64,000 nt of DNA from Climacium dendroides. Lineage: Eukaryota; Streptophyta; Bryopsida; Hypnales; Climaciaceae. The stretch is from contig OX467092.1 of NCBI GenBank assembly GCA_950106755.1, positions 9,424,001 to 9,488,000 on the forward strand, read 5' to 3'. The stretch's first letter is position 1. Each line of letters opens with the position of its first letter. The notes beneath the pieces are model-generated. The model did no database searches. It was not told the DNA's origin and saw only the letters and a program-made list of their open reading frames with translations. Positions 52,765 to 63,495 of this stretch are shown here, in pieces. The position numbers and the translations under genes were made by a program.

Positions 52765-53293
52765 TGTGGTATGTTCTCTTTCTATAACTCTAAAATCAAA
52801 CACTAGTGAAGCTTGCATACAATTTTTGCAATGACTTGGGCTTCCTTATGTAGCTCCGTTCTTCTGGGACCTTCGACGAACACGTGGGAAGGGTGTTTTA
52901 GGGATGAACTGACTTAGTCCGTACATTTCTCTATCACTTCTGATGTCTCGTTTGACATCTTCAATGACATGTTCACTACAAGGCTCATATCTTACTATTG
53001 TTGTATTCATACCGCCATGACCGCGTCCTACAAATAAAAATCAAGCTAATGAAGAGAAACTACTAAAAACAACAGAAACTAAAAAAAAAAATTCAAGTCC
53101 TCTGTAGTCCATTTGGTAAGGGCAAGAATGCCAGGTAACATGATCACAGCACAATGACAGCTTCACTGAAAATATCCTTCCAAATTCACATTTTCTATGG
53201 AAGAGGGACGTATCACCCTCTTCTCCAGGCTATATTTAAAGAGTTGCAATGAACATGAACCCTACGTTGGTAATCCCAATCACATCAACCAAG
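52765..53293. promoter_or_regulatory. Divergent promoter region of CACTA-B
   Basis: The 529 bp between the two start codons must hold both promoters. For the plus-strand gene TATATTTAAA at 53231-53240 is a good TATA box, about 55-60 bp before the ATG at 53294, which has the context ACCAAGATGGCT. For the minus-strand gene I see only a weak candidate (CTACATAAGG read on the minus strand near 52845). Sharing one region would couple expression of the two proteins. Confidence 0.55.
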
Positions 53294-56200
53294 ATGGCTG
53301 TGAAGGTATCTGGGTGAACTAATACTATTGTTTCGTACGTCATGCATGACGTCAAAATCGGCAGTTTTGTTGCAGAACAGGCTAATGAGAAGTTCATTTT
53401 CCTGTTTTAGGATGTGTATAGTTGTTGTGCAAGCTCTGTGAATGATCTTCCAACGCATGTGCAAGTTTGTCTAAATTCATGGCATACTGGGCCAATGTTG
53501 ATGTTCGTCGAAGGCAAGCACCATACAAATCACAGACGATGGGCGTACCCTACGGCACATCCCTCTAGGTGATTTGATATTACACACAGAGCTGCGTGTG
53601 GCAACAGAAAACAATGTACGTTCATATAGGTGTCCTTGTAGAGATTGCAAGGATGGCCGCCGGAAGAGTATTGAAGTCATCCGACGACACCATGCAGCAG
53701 TGGGGCGTGATCCATTTCTCACAGAGTCCCTTCTAGGCGGCGACCCGCCTGAAGGCTACCCCTCTCGCGGGCTGTGGGTGGAGGACGTCACATTTGACGA
53801 TGACGTCATCGACAATGTCGGTGCAGATGTCATGCCTGACATTGGAGACACTGATGCAGACATTCCACCTGACATTGAAGAAGACGGTGCTCCTCCTTTG
53901 GATCAATATCACGAGGTTCAACGGTAGGTGATGGAAGCATTGGATAGAGGAGATGCTCTGCATGAAGAGGCTGAAGCCCTGCAAGAAGAGGCTGACCAAG
54001 AGGAAAAATGTTGATGACAATATGCACGGATTGGAAGACTTATATCGGGAAGCAACCACATCACTATTTCCAGGTTCAAAGAGCAGCATTGTTTCAGCTA
54101 CCATCATCATCATGAACATGTGCACCGTGTTCCGTGTAAGCAATAGATTCACGGATGAGTTGTTCCGCTTCTTGCATGTGGATTTGTTGCCATTGGGGAA
54201 CAAGTTGCCAGCCACTCACTATGAAGCGCGGACAAGCATTCGGCGGTTGGGCTTGCACTACAACAATGTGCATGCGTGCCCTAATGGATGTGTGCTTTTT
54301 GAAGATGATTATGTTGGACTTACTTCTTGTCCCAAGTGTGGTAAGGGCCGTTGGGTTGATGGAACAAACACAGTTCCATCAAAGGTCATTCGGCACTTTC
54401 CCCTCATTCCTAGACTAAAGCGTATGTGGAGGTCGTCTGAGATAGCGCGGATGTTGACAGGCTATAGGAAACACATCAGCAATGATGGCATCATGCGCTC
54501 CGTAGTAGACAGCCCTGCTTGGAAACACATTGAGACAAACATCGCATTTGGCAACTTTGGATCAGACATTCGCAACATGCGGCTTGGTTTAGCTTTGGAT
54601 GGTCTTAATCCTTTCAAGTTAAGCAACACTAATTGGTCCACTTGGCCTGTATTGGTCTTAATATACAACTTGGAGCCTTGGTTTATCACCAAGAAATTCT
54701 TCACTTCCTTGTGCATATTGATTTCAGGAAAAAAGTCACCAACATCAAACAATATTGATATTTTCTTGCGGCCCCTCTTGAAGGAGTTGCATGAGCTATG
54801 GCAAGGTGTTCCAGCACTTGATTTCTCCCAACCGGAAGGGAGTCGCGCTTTCCAGTTACGTGCTTTGCTACTATGGACTATTTCTGATTTTCCAGCTTAT
54901 GGACTCATTTCTGGGCTTTGTTGCAAGGATTACAAGGGCTGTCCTAGTTGTGGACCTGATACTGATGCACGAATGGCGAAGACCGGCAATCTACTTCAAA
55001 ATGGACGTACGAAGGGCTCAAAGATAGTATACGGTGGCATCCGCCACTATTTACCTCGCCACCATCCTTATCGGCGCAATAGAAGATTCAACGACAAAAG
55101 TGAGCATCGTGGAAAGCCAAGGATCATGTCAGGGCAAGATGTCATCCGATATGCGGCATGGCGACAATCTTATTTGGACCTTGGAAGAAAGGAAAACGGC
55201 CCTGATGATCCAGTGCACGAAACGAGGGTGAAGCGTCTCAGTGCCTTATATGAGCTTCACTATTGGGAGGTCAGATGTCTTAGACCTATCACTGTATGTA
55301 CATCTCTGTATTTTTTGGACGTCAGTCTGGACATGCCCTCTTGCCCACACGTACATGAGGACGTTGGACTAGGCATGTTCAGTATTTTTCAATGCCGCAA
55401 CAATTCTTCATGTGCACAGTCAGTGTTAAATGCTCTGCCTACACATGACCATTTGAACATATTCACTCTACGTGTTTTGATTTCTATCATTGCTTTGGCT
55501 AACACAAATGTTGACAGAATTAGTATTTCACTTCAACCTTTTTTTACGTGGAAGGGGTCTATAAGGAATTCAAAATGTAACTCATGATTACTAAGGCTTG
55601 CCTTCATTGTGGGTGCAGCATTTGCTAGAACGCCACATTCTAGATCCCATGCACTGCGAAAAAAACCTATGTGAAAACATTATGAAGACGCTACTTGGCA
55701 TGAATGATAGCCCAGGAAGTCGGGTAGATGCAGAAGAGCTAGGCATTCGTGAAGAGATTTGGCTACAAGCTCCACGCCGCCAACAAGATGCATACTATAT
55801 GCCACATGCTCCATTTGTGTTGCAACCACATGAACGACGGGAGTTCACAGCAATTGTTTCAAATTTAAGAACTCCTTCTAACTATGTTGGAAGCATTCAC
55901 AAACGGTTGGTGGATGGTAAATTGCAGTACATGAAAACACACGATTATCATGTCCTCATGCAACAGGTAGATGACATTACCTCCCCCTATATCATCTTTC
56001 AGAAATTGGTCCCTATTGAATGGCGATATGAAACTCTGAAATGGGAAGGAATGCATGATGTTCACTTGGACATATGAAATGACATTGTCATGTTCAGTTT
56101 CATGTCAATTTTTTGAAGTAATGTTGAATTTGGCACGCGCAATTATCTTGTTAGACGTCTCACAAGACATGTGTGATCAGTTGTAGGCTTTCTAAGTCGC

Positions 56201-58047
56201 AAACAACAAGGGCTACTGGCTTCTGAGATTGCTCGAGCATAATATGTACAGTTTCAGTTACCATACTGAACTCCTGTTCGTGCCTTTTTGGAACATGTGC
56301 ATCAGGTCTTGCCCCTTGCAGTTCGCAGTGTATTGGATGAAACAGTGCGATTGGCTATAATTAAAATGAGCCGAGTTTTTCAGCGATTGTGTGCTAAAGA
56401 GGTATGCCAAGCAGACGAGGAGGACATGATGCGGGACGTTGTGATGGCCACTTGCGTTTTGGAAAAGGAGTTTCCAACTACATTTTTGAATGTGATGACT
56501 CATCTACCTGTGCATCTAGTAGAACAATTGTTCAAATGTGGTCCAGTCCATTGCAGGTGGATGTATCCTATTGAGCATTACATGAAGACATTGAAAGATT
56601 ATGTAAGAACATTAGCCCATCTGGAGGGTAGCATTGCAAAAGGCTACCGAATGGAGGACACTCTTGGTTTTTGTACAGAGTACATGCGACAATATAGAGG
56701 AACTGACCATCGCGTTTGGGACCCTGATGAAAATGCAACCATGAATGATGAAATTCTGCGTTCAAACAACAAGCGAAAGCGGAAAATGTCGGATCGGTTC
56801 CACAACCATGCACATGCCTTTGTGTTAGACAACGCATCATGCTTGGAGGAATGGCGCCAGTGAGTGTAATGATTGCTTTGTGGATGTGTATGATTACGCT
56901 TAGCCACCTGAAATGATTGAAACATGAGTGCAGATTTTGTTTTTGGCAGTCGTGACATGTTAGCTTGTTGGTCCTGTCCAATGTTGCATTCTGTGAAGGA
57001 AAGAAAAAATGTCACAATCTTTTGTCACCAATCATGTCACAGCAAACATCATCTGTGACACTTGTGATGACATGTTCTATGACGCCTCTGTACTGCAGTA
57101 CACTAATACAGACATGGCTGTGGGTGGAAATGGTAATTCCAATGGATGCATGCTTCACATGCTTTGCCCATGTGTCACTAACCGAGCATACAATGTCTTG
57201 CAGGGAGTACATTGCAGCAAGAGCACAAAGATGGCAAGAAAGGGAGGCCTTTCGAAGAAACTTCCGGCGTCGGCGGCCGTCGTTGGCTATGCGTTATCCA
57301 AGCCAATTGCAGGACTTGCTGGCTTTTGCAACTTAGTTGACAACGAAGGTAACAAGTCTAGTAGGTGCGGGTGAGGATGTCGATGTAGATATTTTGCAGT
57401 ACAGCCAACCTCCGGAGCGCTTCGCTACTTCACACCGACAAATGTATGCCTTCGGGATGCATTTGCGTGTACGTAGCACAGAAGCTGGACTTGTCACTCG
57501 TGATTCATGTGTGGTGGCATCCTTCACTCAACAACTTCGATGGGGGCTTTGCAATGGCCAACCCATAGAGAGAACCACAGAGAATGTGGGCTACATTGAA
57601 GAGATTTTGGAGTTAGACTACAGGAATCATTGCACCATTGTCCTCATGTGTGATTGGATTCGAGAAACACAGGATCCTCGCTTCCCTAACATTTCCCGAG
57701 ACCGATATGGCTTCACCGTGGCAAACTTCAACCGCTTGGATGGCCAAGTCCATGCAGATTCTTTTGCATTTCCATTGCATTGCCAGCAAGTTTTCTTTTT
57801 CGACGATCCACAGAGACAGGGTTGGAAGATTGTTTGCCGCATAGACGTGAGGGGTAGACGTGGGCAGCTGCACGTGCAGCAGTCAATTCCTAGCGTGATA
57901 GATGTAGGGAAGGACTCAGACTTCGCTAGTTTACAACCAGTGGAGCTTGACTTAGAGCCCATACGAGCAGCAGCAGCAGATGGTGGTGCCTTTGTCCCCT
58001 TAGCAGCAGAAGAAGCTGAACAGCAAGAGGTGGGAGCTGAAGAGTGA
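53294..58047 (+). pseudogene. TNP2 transposase of CACTA-B, few lesions
   Basis: The transposase cuts and joins CACTA ends. Suggested parts: 53294-53305, 53411 to about 55269, 55619-55966, 56306-56859, 57204-58047; the introns between are GT-AG and in phase. The N-terminal region has YRCPCRDCKDGRRK (like Transpos_assoc). The tnp2 core (Transposase_21) follows from 54011 with HACPNGCVLFEDD and TSCPKCGKGRW. Next come RHILDPMHCEKNLCEN, the DUF4218-type segment (GPVHCRWMYPIEHYMKTLKD) and the DUF4216-type segment (RYGFTVANFNRLDGQ). Lesions: a frameshift near 53515-53522, TAG at 53925 where copy A has CAA, a one-base shift in an A5 run near 54008, and TAG at 57334 in an otherwise open frame. If some of these were unrecognised introns or sequencing errors the gene could be active; the core of 439 codons is fully open. 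Confidence 0.8.
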
Positions 58048-58369
58048 CATAATGCGTTTCAAGAACATTGTAGTCAACATCGACACTGCGTCAGTGGTAA
58101 CAATGTTCTCTCTGATGTCCTCTGTGACATGAATAGAATGTGTTCAGACATTTTATTGAACATCAAGTATGACATGTGCATTGACAACAAAGAACATGTA
58201 CCCTTCATAGTTAGGGAAAGGCTTTTGCATAATTTAATGTCAAAATTTTGCACGCATGATCACATTCTGTTTTATAGTTTTTTTCTTGAATTGACATGTT
58301 TGCTAAAGAAGAGGAAGGAATATGTATGATTCAATTCAAATTCAAGCTTCAACGAAATGCCATTGAAAT

Positions 58370-59580
58370 GGGATAGGAAAAATAAAATGAAGGAAGAAAA
58401 AGGTATAGGAAACTAAGATGAAAAGGGGAATATGAGGTTCAGGAAGAACAATGGTGAACGTATTGTGTAGGTGAAAAAATGAAGTAGGTAGAGGAATGAC
58501 ATATTTGAAGGAATAGAGGAGGTGATCCAAAAAAATAGATAAAGAAGCTACTTACACTAATCAGAAATATAGGAATACTTTAAAAAAAAATACATATATA
58601 AAAATAAAGAATTTGGAAATCCAAAAAAAATAGGAAAAGAATAGAAAAAAGAATAGGGAAAAAAATGGGGGAAGGAAAAGAAATTCCCCAAAAAAAAACA
58701 AGGAAAAAAATGAAAGAAGGTGAAAACATAGCCAAAACAATAGAAAAAAAAATGGGGGAAGGATAAAAAAAAGCGCAGAAAAAAGGGGACAATATGGGGG
58801 AAGGAAAAAAAAATGAGAAAAGAGAAAGGGAAAAAAATGAGAAAGGAAAAAACAATGAGGAAGGGAAAAAAATGAGAGAGGAAAAAAATGAGAAAGGAAA
58901 AAAAAGCAAAAGGGGGATATATGAGGAAAACCAAAGAAATAGGGGACTACATTAGGGAAAACATTATAAGAACCAAGAAGACATGGGACAAAGAAAAAGA
59001 TGATTAAATAGACTAAAATAGTGGAAAAAATATAAGATAGGAACCAAGAAGATAGGAAAAAAAAAGGAAAACAAGCACATGGGATAAAGAAAAGAATGGT
59101 AACATAGAAGAAGGTAACAAGGAAGCGGAAAATTACAGGATGGACAAGAATAGTCAAAGTATATTAGTTCCAAAAAAAAAGGTGAAGAATCTTGTTTGTG
59201 ATGGCAGAAAAAGATGCCAAAAAGGTGAAGGACAAAATAATATTTTAAAAAATGTACATGAAGGAACAACGAAGTTTAAATTCTAGCATACAGTACAAAT
59301 TGAAATTGGGAAAGGAAAAAAAAATTAAAGATCAATACAAATAGTTGAAGGCGAAAAAAGGTAAACAAAGGGTTTAAGGGATAAAAACATAAAGAATAAA
59401 AAGAAGTGAAAGAGAAAAAGAAGTTAAATAAGAGAATAAAAGGGTGAGCCAAAACAAGGTGAAGAAAAATTGAGGTAGAAGAGTACAATACGTGAAGTAG
59501 ACTAATAGGTGAAGGGAACAAATAGTTGAAGGAAAGTAATAGGCAAATGAAACTTATGGAAGGTTCACTTTGGAAAAGGA
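58370..59580. repeat. 1.2-kb polypurine tract in CACTA-B
   Basis: The plus strand is almost only A and G, built from AGGAAAAAAATGGGGGAAGG-like phrases, with scattered T and C. The complement gives long Phe/Ser/Pro/Leu open frames, which are composition artefacts and not genes. No regular unit length is evident. Confidence 0.8.
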
Positions 59581-60270
59581 ATGACATAGTAACAAGAAAA
59601 AAGAAGTCAGGCCATATCTGTTATATTGAGATTTATTGCAAATTTTGAGAGAGAATGCTAGTTATTAGAAATGTCATTCAAAAAAATAATAATTGAAAGC
59701 ACAAATAAATAATGCTCAAATAGTGATGTTGTAATGAAATTCCAAGTTTACAACTATTATATTATATACAAGGATCATCGGCATTAAAATTGCTAAGACG
59801 GTGGCTTTTGTAAAATTTATATCAAATCATGAGGACCACAAAGGTAGGTGAAGATCAAATTATCTTAAAAAAATATAGAGGAAGTTTGGTTGCAAATATA
59901 TTAGAAAAAAAAACTGACAATGTATATGAAGAAATCGAACACTAATGTCGTATTTTTAAAATTCCATACAAAATGGAACCTCCTATTAAAAATAAATTTT
60001 TATTTGAAAACACCTCAAAATTCGGTAGTTTGGTCTATGATACATGTATTGAAAAAGTTCATGTAATTAGTTCTTTAATGCTATTATTGTTTTCAGAATC
60101 ATTTGTTTCATGAATATAATTACATATTTGCATTCCTTGTTGAAGGGTGCACAGGAGCTTTTTTCATGTAAACAAATTATGTTCCTTGAGAGTGGACCAA
60201 AGTGCATTATAAGTGAATATAGTGACGGCCATATAAAATAGAAGTTGGCTACCCGGGATTTCTAACTTCT
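59581..60270. other. Non-coding right arm of CACTA-B
   Basis: AT-rich DNA between the polypurine tract and the 93-bp array; no gene seen. Confidence 0.5.
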
Positions 60271-60289
60271 TAGATAATTTTTCCACTCA

Positions 60290-60760
60290 TTTTATAGATT
60301 GTTTGATGTTTTTTCCATTTTTATCGTCATGTTGGAGCAATGACATTTGATAAGTAGGCCATACTTTCATTCAATACGTTCATTTTGTAGGTTGGTAGAT
60401 TTTTTTTCCATTTTTTTCGTCATGTTGGAGCAATGAAATTTGATAATGAGGCCATGCTATCATTCAAATCACTCATTTTAGAGGATGTTAGATGTGTTTT
60501 CCATTTTTCTCTTCATGTTGGAGCAATGAAGTTTGATAAGTAGGCCATGCTTTCATTCAATACGCTCATTTTAGAGTTTGTTAGATGTTTTTTCCATTTT
60601 TCTCCTCATGTTGGAGCAATGAAGTTTGATAATTAGGCCATGCTTTCATTCAATACGCTCATTTTAGAGGTTGTTAGATGTTTTTTCCATTTTTTCCCTC
60701 ATGTTGGAGCAATGAAGTTTGATAAATAGGCCATGCTTTCATTCAATACGCTCATTGAGT
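60290..60760. repeat. 93-bp tandem array, five units
   Basis: The marker CATGTTGGAGCAATGA occurs at 60328, 60421, 60514, 60607 and 60700, exactly 93 bp apart. Units also share TAGGCCATGCTTTCATTCAA or close variants. It lies about 500 bp inside the right terminus of CACTA-B. Confidence 0.9.
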
Positions 60761-63495
60761 ACATGAAATGACCTCATTAGAATGCTAAGAAATGCTCACT
60801 GAAAATACACTATCATCCACCACAAGAACATCCATCCAAGCCCTTTTTTTGGAAGCACATGGAAGCACCTGCCCATCCCTGCATTTTTACCCTCTGGGCT
60901 GCATTTTACCTTGGGCAGCAGTGACTGGACTGTATGTACCCGCAGTGAAAGCAGACGCAGTTGCTGACGTGGACTTCCGTTGTTTTATTTGACGTCAAAA
61001 AAAATTTCAACATGTTTTTCGTAACGTCAATTTCTATCGTTGCGTTCTTGTTGACATGAACGCATTTTCAAAGAAACATAACGCGTCTTTCCAAAAACAT
61101 AGCTTGTTTTTTTTGACATCCGATAAAATTTGCAATGCCCAAATTGATCAGCGGCCAACGCAGGCACGTTTTTGAAAACACGACACGTTTTTTGAAAACA
61201 GCACCAAAAACGCAGTTTTCTTATAGTGATACTAAAGGTTAAGGTTAGATCTGTGGAAATGCGGATCCCGATTACGGTCTGTAAAACGTAAATACAGGAA
61301 ACTACTAAGAGGTATGTGAGTAGAAGTGTTGGAGAGTTTCGGGGTAGTGTAAAGATGTGGGCTAGTAAACTAACCAGTTAGAGAGTCTGTGTGATAAACA
61401 AGTGTAAGTTAAATCGGATTAGATCCGGTCAATATTGTTAGATCGGGAAGATCCGGTCTAACGTGTATTAGTAATTGTTGGACCGGAGGGATCCGGTCGT
61501 GTTCATCCAAGAAAACAAGGAGACCAAAGGGGAGATCCAGTCCATTGTTTGCTTGGGGTTTTGTGTTTCATGACCATCACTCTACCATTTTCCGGTAATT
61601 GTAAACCTAGGAATTCGATCTTCGTGGGAACGATACTCGAGTCACTTTAAGGCCTCTTTTAAGAAATATTGAGCCTTAGAGAAGGATTTTTGCTTTCCTG
61701 TGCTACGACACATGAAGAAATCTCGCTTCAAGATCTACGAAGACACCAAGATGATTTCTACATGCCCAATGTGCTGTATGCGATGACAATAGATGAGCAA
61801 AAGGAGTTTGTGGATATAGTGTCAAATATCCGTACTCCAACAAACTATGTCGGTGCAATTCATAAACGTCTACAGAATGGTATATACAGTACATGAAGAC
61901 TCAAGATTATTACATTCTCATGCAGTAGGTGAGCATGGTACGCAACATGGCACAGAAATTTACAGAACTTATCAAAAGAAGAGAGGGAGTTCAAAGATTC
62001 TCGTAGCTCCATAATCTTTATGAGCATCATATGTCTTTTGTGACATTACCTAAGACATGCCTATGTGTATTTGTATGCATGTAAAGATGTCATCTTCAAC
62101 ATGGTAGTGTTATCTTTGGCATTGATGCGTTTGCTATTATTCACCAATTTTCAGCGCAGCAGCGTTGCAATGGGTGTCCGAAATTGATGTCAAGGTAACC
62201 CTCATGCATATTACATAGAATTGTATCAGAAATTCAACAATAGGAACATGACTAATGAAGATGTTGTTGGTGTGTAGATTCTACCGGTGGCTGCTTGAAA
62301 CATCTTAAATGAAAATGTGCGCTTGGCTATTATAAAAATGAGTAGGGTTTTCCAAAGACTCTGTGAAAAGGAGATCAAGGAGGCTGATAAAGATGTCCTC
62401 ATGCAAGATGTTATTAAAGCAACTTGTCTCATAGAGAAAGAGTTCCCCACGACATTTCTGAATATCATGACCCATTTGCCAGTGCACCTTGTGGAGCAAT
62501 TATTTGTATGTGGCCTGGTACATTGTAGGTGGATGTACCCTATTGAGCAATACATGAAGACCTTGAAGGATTATGTGCGGACATTGGTGCATCCAGAAGG
62601 AAACATAGCAGAAGGATATTGGATTGAAGACACACTTGGCTTTTGCACAGAATACATGAGAGAGTTTCAAGGAACCGGTGAGTGTGTCTAAGATGTAGAC
62701 AAAGACCTCATCATGAACAACGAGGAGGCGTTCTAATGCAGGAAGAGCGGTTCGTTATCTAGTTGAACGAAGTGAGTTTCCATCCTTGGCGCAATGGTTG
62801 ACGTCAATAGTGAGGGAGGCTGATCGTTGCGTCTAGTGGATGAAGACATTAGACATTATGTGCAGCTTCCTGAACAAAAAGCAACATCCCACCGTCAAAT
62901 GTATTGTCACGGCATGCATCTCTGTGTTCAAAGCTCTGAACATGGGCTTATTACCTGTGATTCTGGAGTGGTAGCGAGTTTCATACGCCAACTTCGTTGG
63001 GGTTTGCAAAATGGGAGGCCAGTGGAAACCATGCAGGAATATGTGGGGTACATCGAAGAGATTTTGATTTTGGATTATCGAAATTACTGCATGACAGTGT
63101 TGTTGTGTAATTGGGTGAAGGGCACATAGGATAGTCAAGCTCCCAACATACAACAAGATAAGTACGGCTTCACGTTGGCAAACTTCAACCGCTTGGATGG
63201 AAAAATCCACGCTAATTCATTTGCTTTTTCATTGCACTACCAACAAGTCTTCTTCTCCAACGATCCACATGGACACAGTTGGAAAGTTGTTTGCCGAATT
63301 GAGGTGAGGGGCAGGCGCGGGTCATTGCACCCTATTACAACGACCCCAAATATGGTGCAGTTGGTGAATGATAGGGACTTTGATGAACTACAACCAATGC
63401 AAAAAATTGAAGATCCGGTGCACCAATCAGCAAACAATGGTGGAGAGTATATTTCCATAGTGAACGATGACATTGCACCTAAGGCTGAAATGTAG

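Larger units (their letters stand above)
47020..61228 (+). mobile_element. CACTA element B, complete, 14.2 kb
   Basis: The termini are CACTATAAGAAAA at 47020 and its exact reverse complement TTTTCTTATAGTG ending at 61228 (13 bp identical). A 3-bp ATA lies outside each end (47017-47019 and 61229-61231), the duplication size typical of CACTA. The element carries a TNPA-like gene on the minus strand (48374-52764) and a TNP2 gene on the plus strand (53294-58047), head to head. The right arm is a 1.2-kb polypurine region and a 93-bp tandem array. It is nested in E2. It is in better condition than CACTA-A, in line with later arrival. Confidence 0.95.
44347..61710 (+). mobile_element. E2: second TG...CA element, split by CACTA-B
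   Basis: The left end TGTGGGAG starts at 44347 and the right end GCTACGACA stops at 61710; CATGA flanks it on both sides (44342-44346 and 61711-61715). Without CACTA-B and its ATA duplication it is 3,152 bp, close to E1. It shares with E1 many landmarks in the same order: CCGGTGTGCAT, AGGCTGTCGTTGTAG, GAGGGTAGG...TTAAGCTTCCT, CAGAGGTTAAACTCGA, CGTGGGAACGATA and TTTCCTGTGCTAC. No internal LTR pair is seen. It sits in the CACTA-A transposase between codons for the RIDA and EEIS segments. Confidence 0.8.
38830..63495 (+). pseudogene. TNP2 transposase of CACTA-A, decayed and interrupted
   Basis: This gene encoded the CACTA transposase. Parts in order: an N-terminal segment with FPCPCKNGHRRQR (38830-39478, like Transpos_assoc); the tnp2 core (42681-43863) with a Cys motif around HACPSGCVLY and SSCPQC; an exon from 44212 with RHILDVMHCEKNLCEN; then, after E2, 61716 onward, a DUF4218-like exon (from about 62279, GLVHCRWMYPIEQYMK) and a DUF4216-like exon (about 62830-63495, KYGFTLANFNRLDG). 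In-frame stops lie at 39421, 43114, 43228, 43741, 62296, 62689 and 63127, and frameshifts near 44325, 61885 and 62820. E1 and E2 split it at 39478 and 44346. Introns (43864-44211 and others) match those of the copy in element B. It cannot make an active enzyme. Confidence 0.85.

Noticed and set aside
58557..59587. Long minus-strand open frames rich in Phe, Leu, Ser and Pro
   Set aside because: They are the complement of a polypurine tract; several overlapping frames are open at once, as expected from composition and not from coding.
39479..61710. E1 and E2 as the two LTRs of a single retrotransposon
   Set aside because: Each has its own different 5-bp duplication, the sequence between them is CACTA transposase that continues outside both, and the pair differs too much for LTRs of one insertion.
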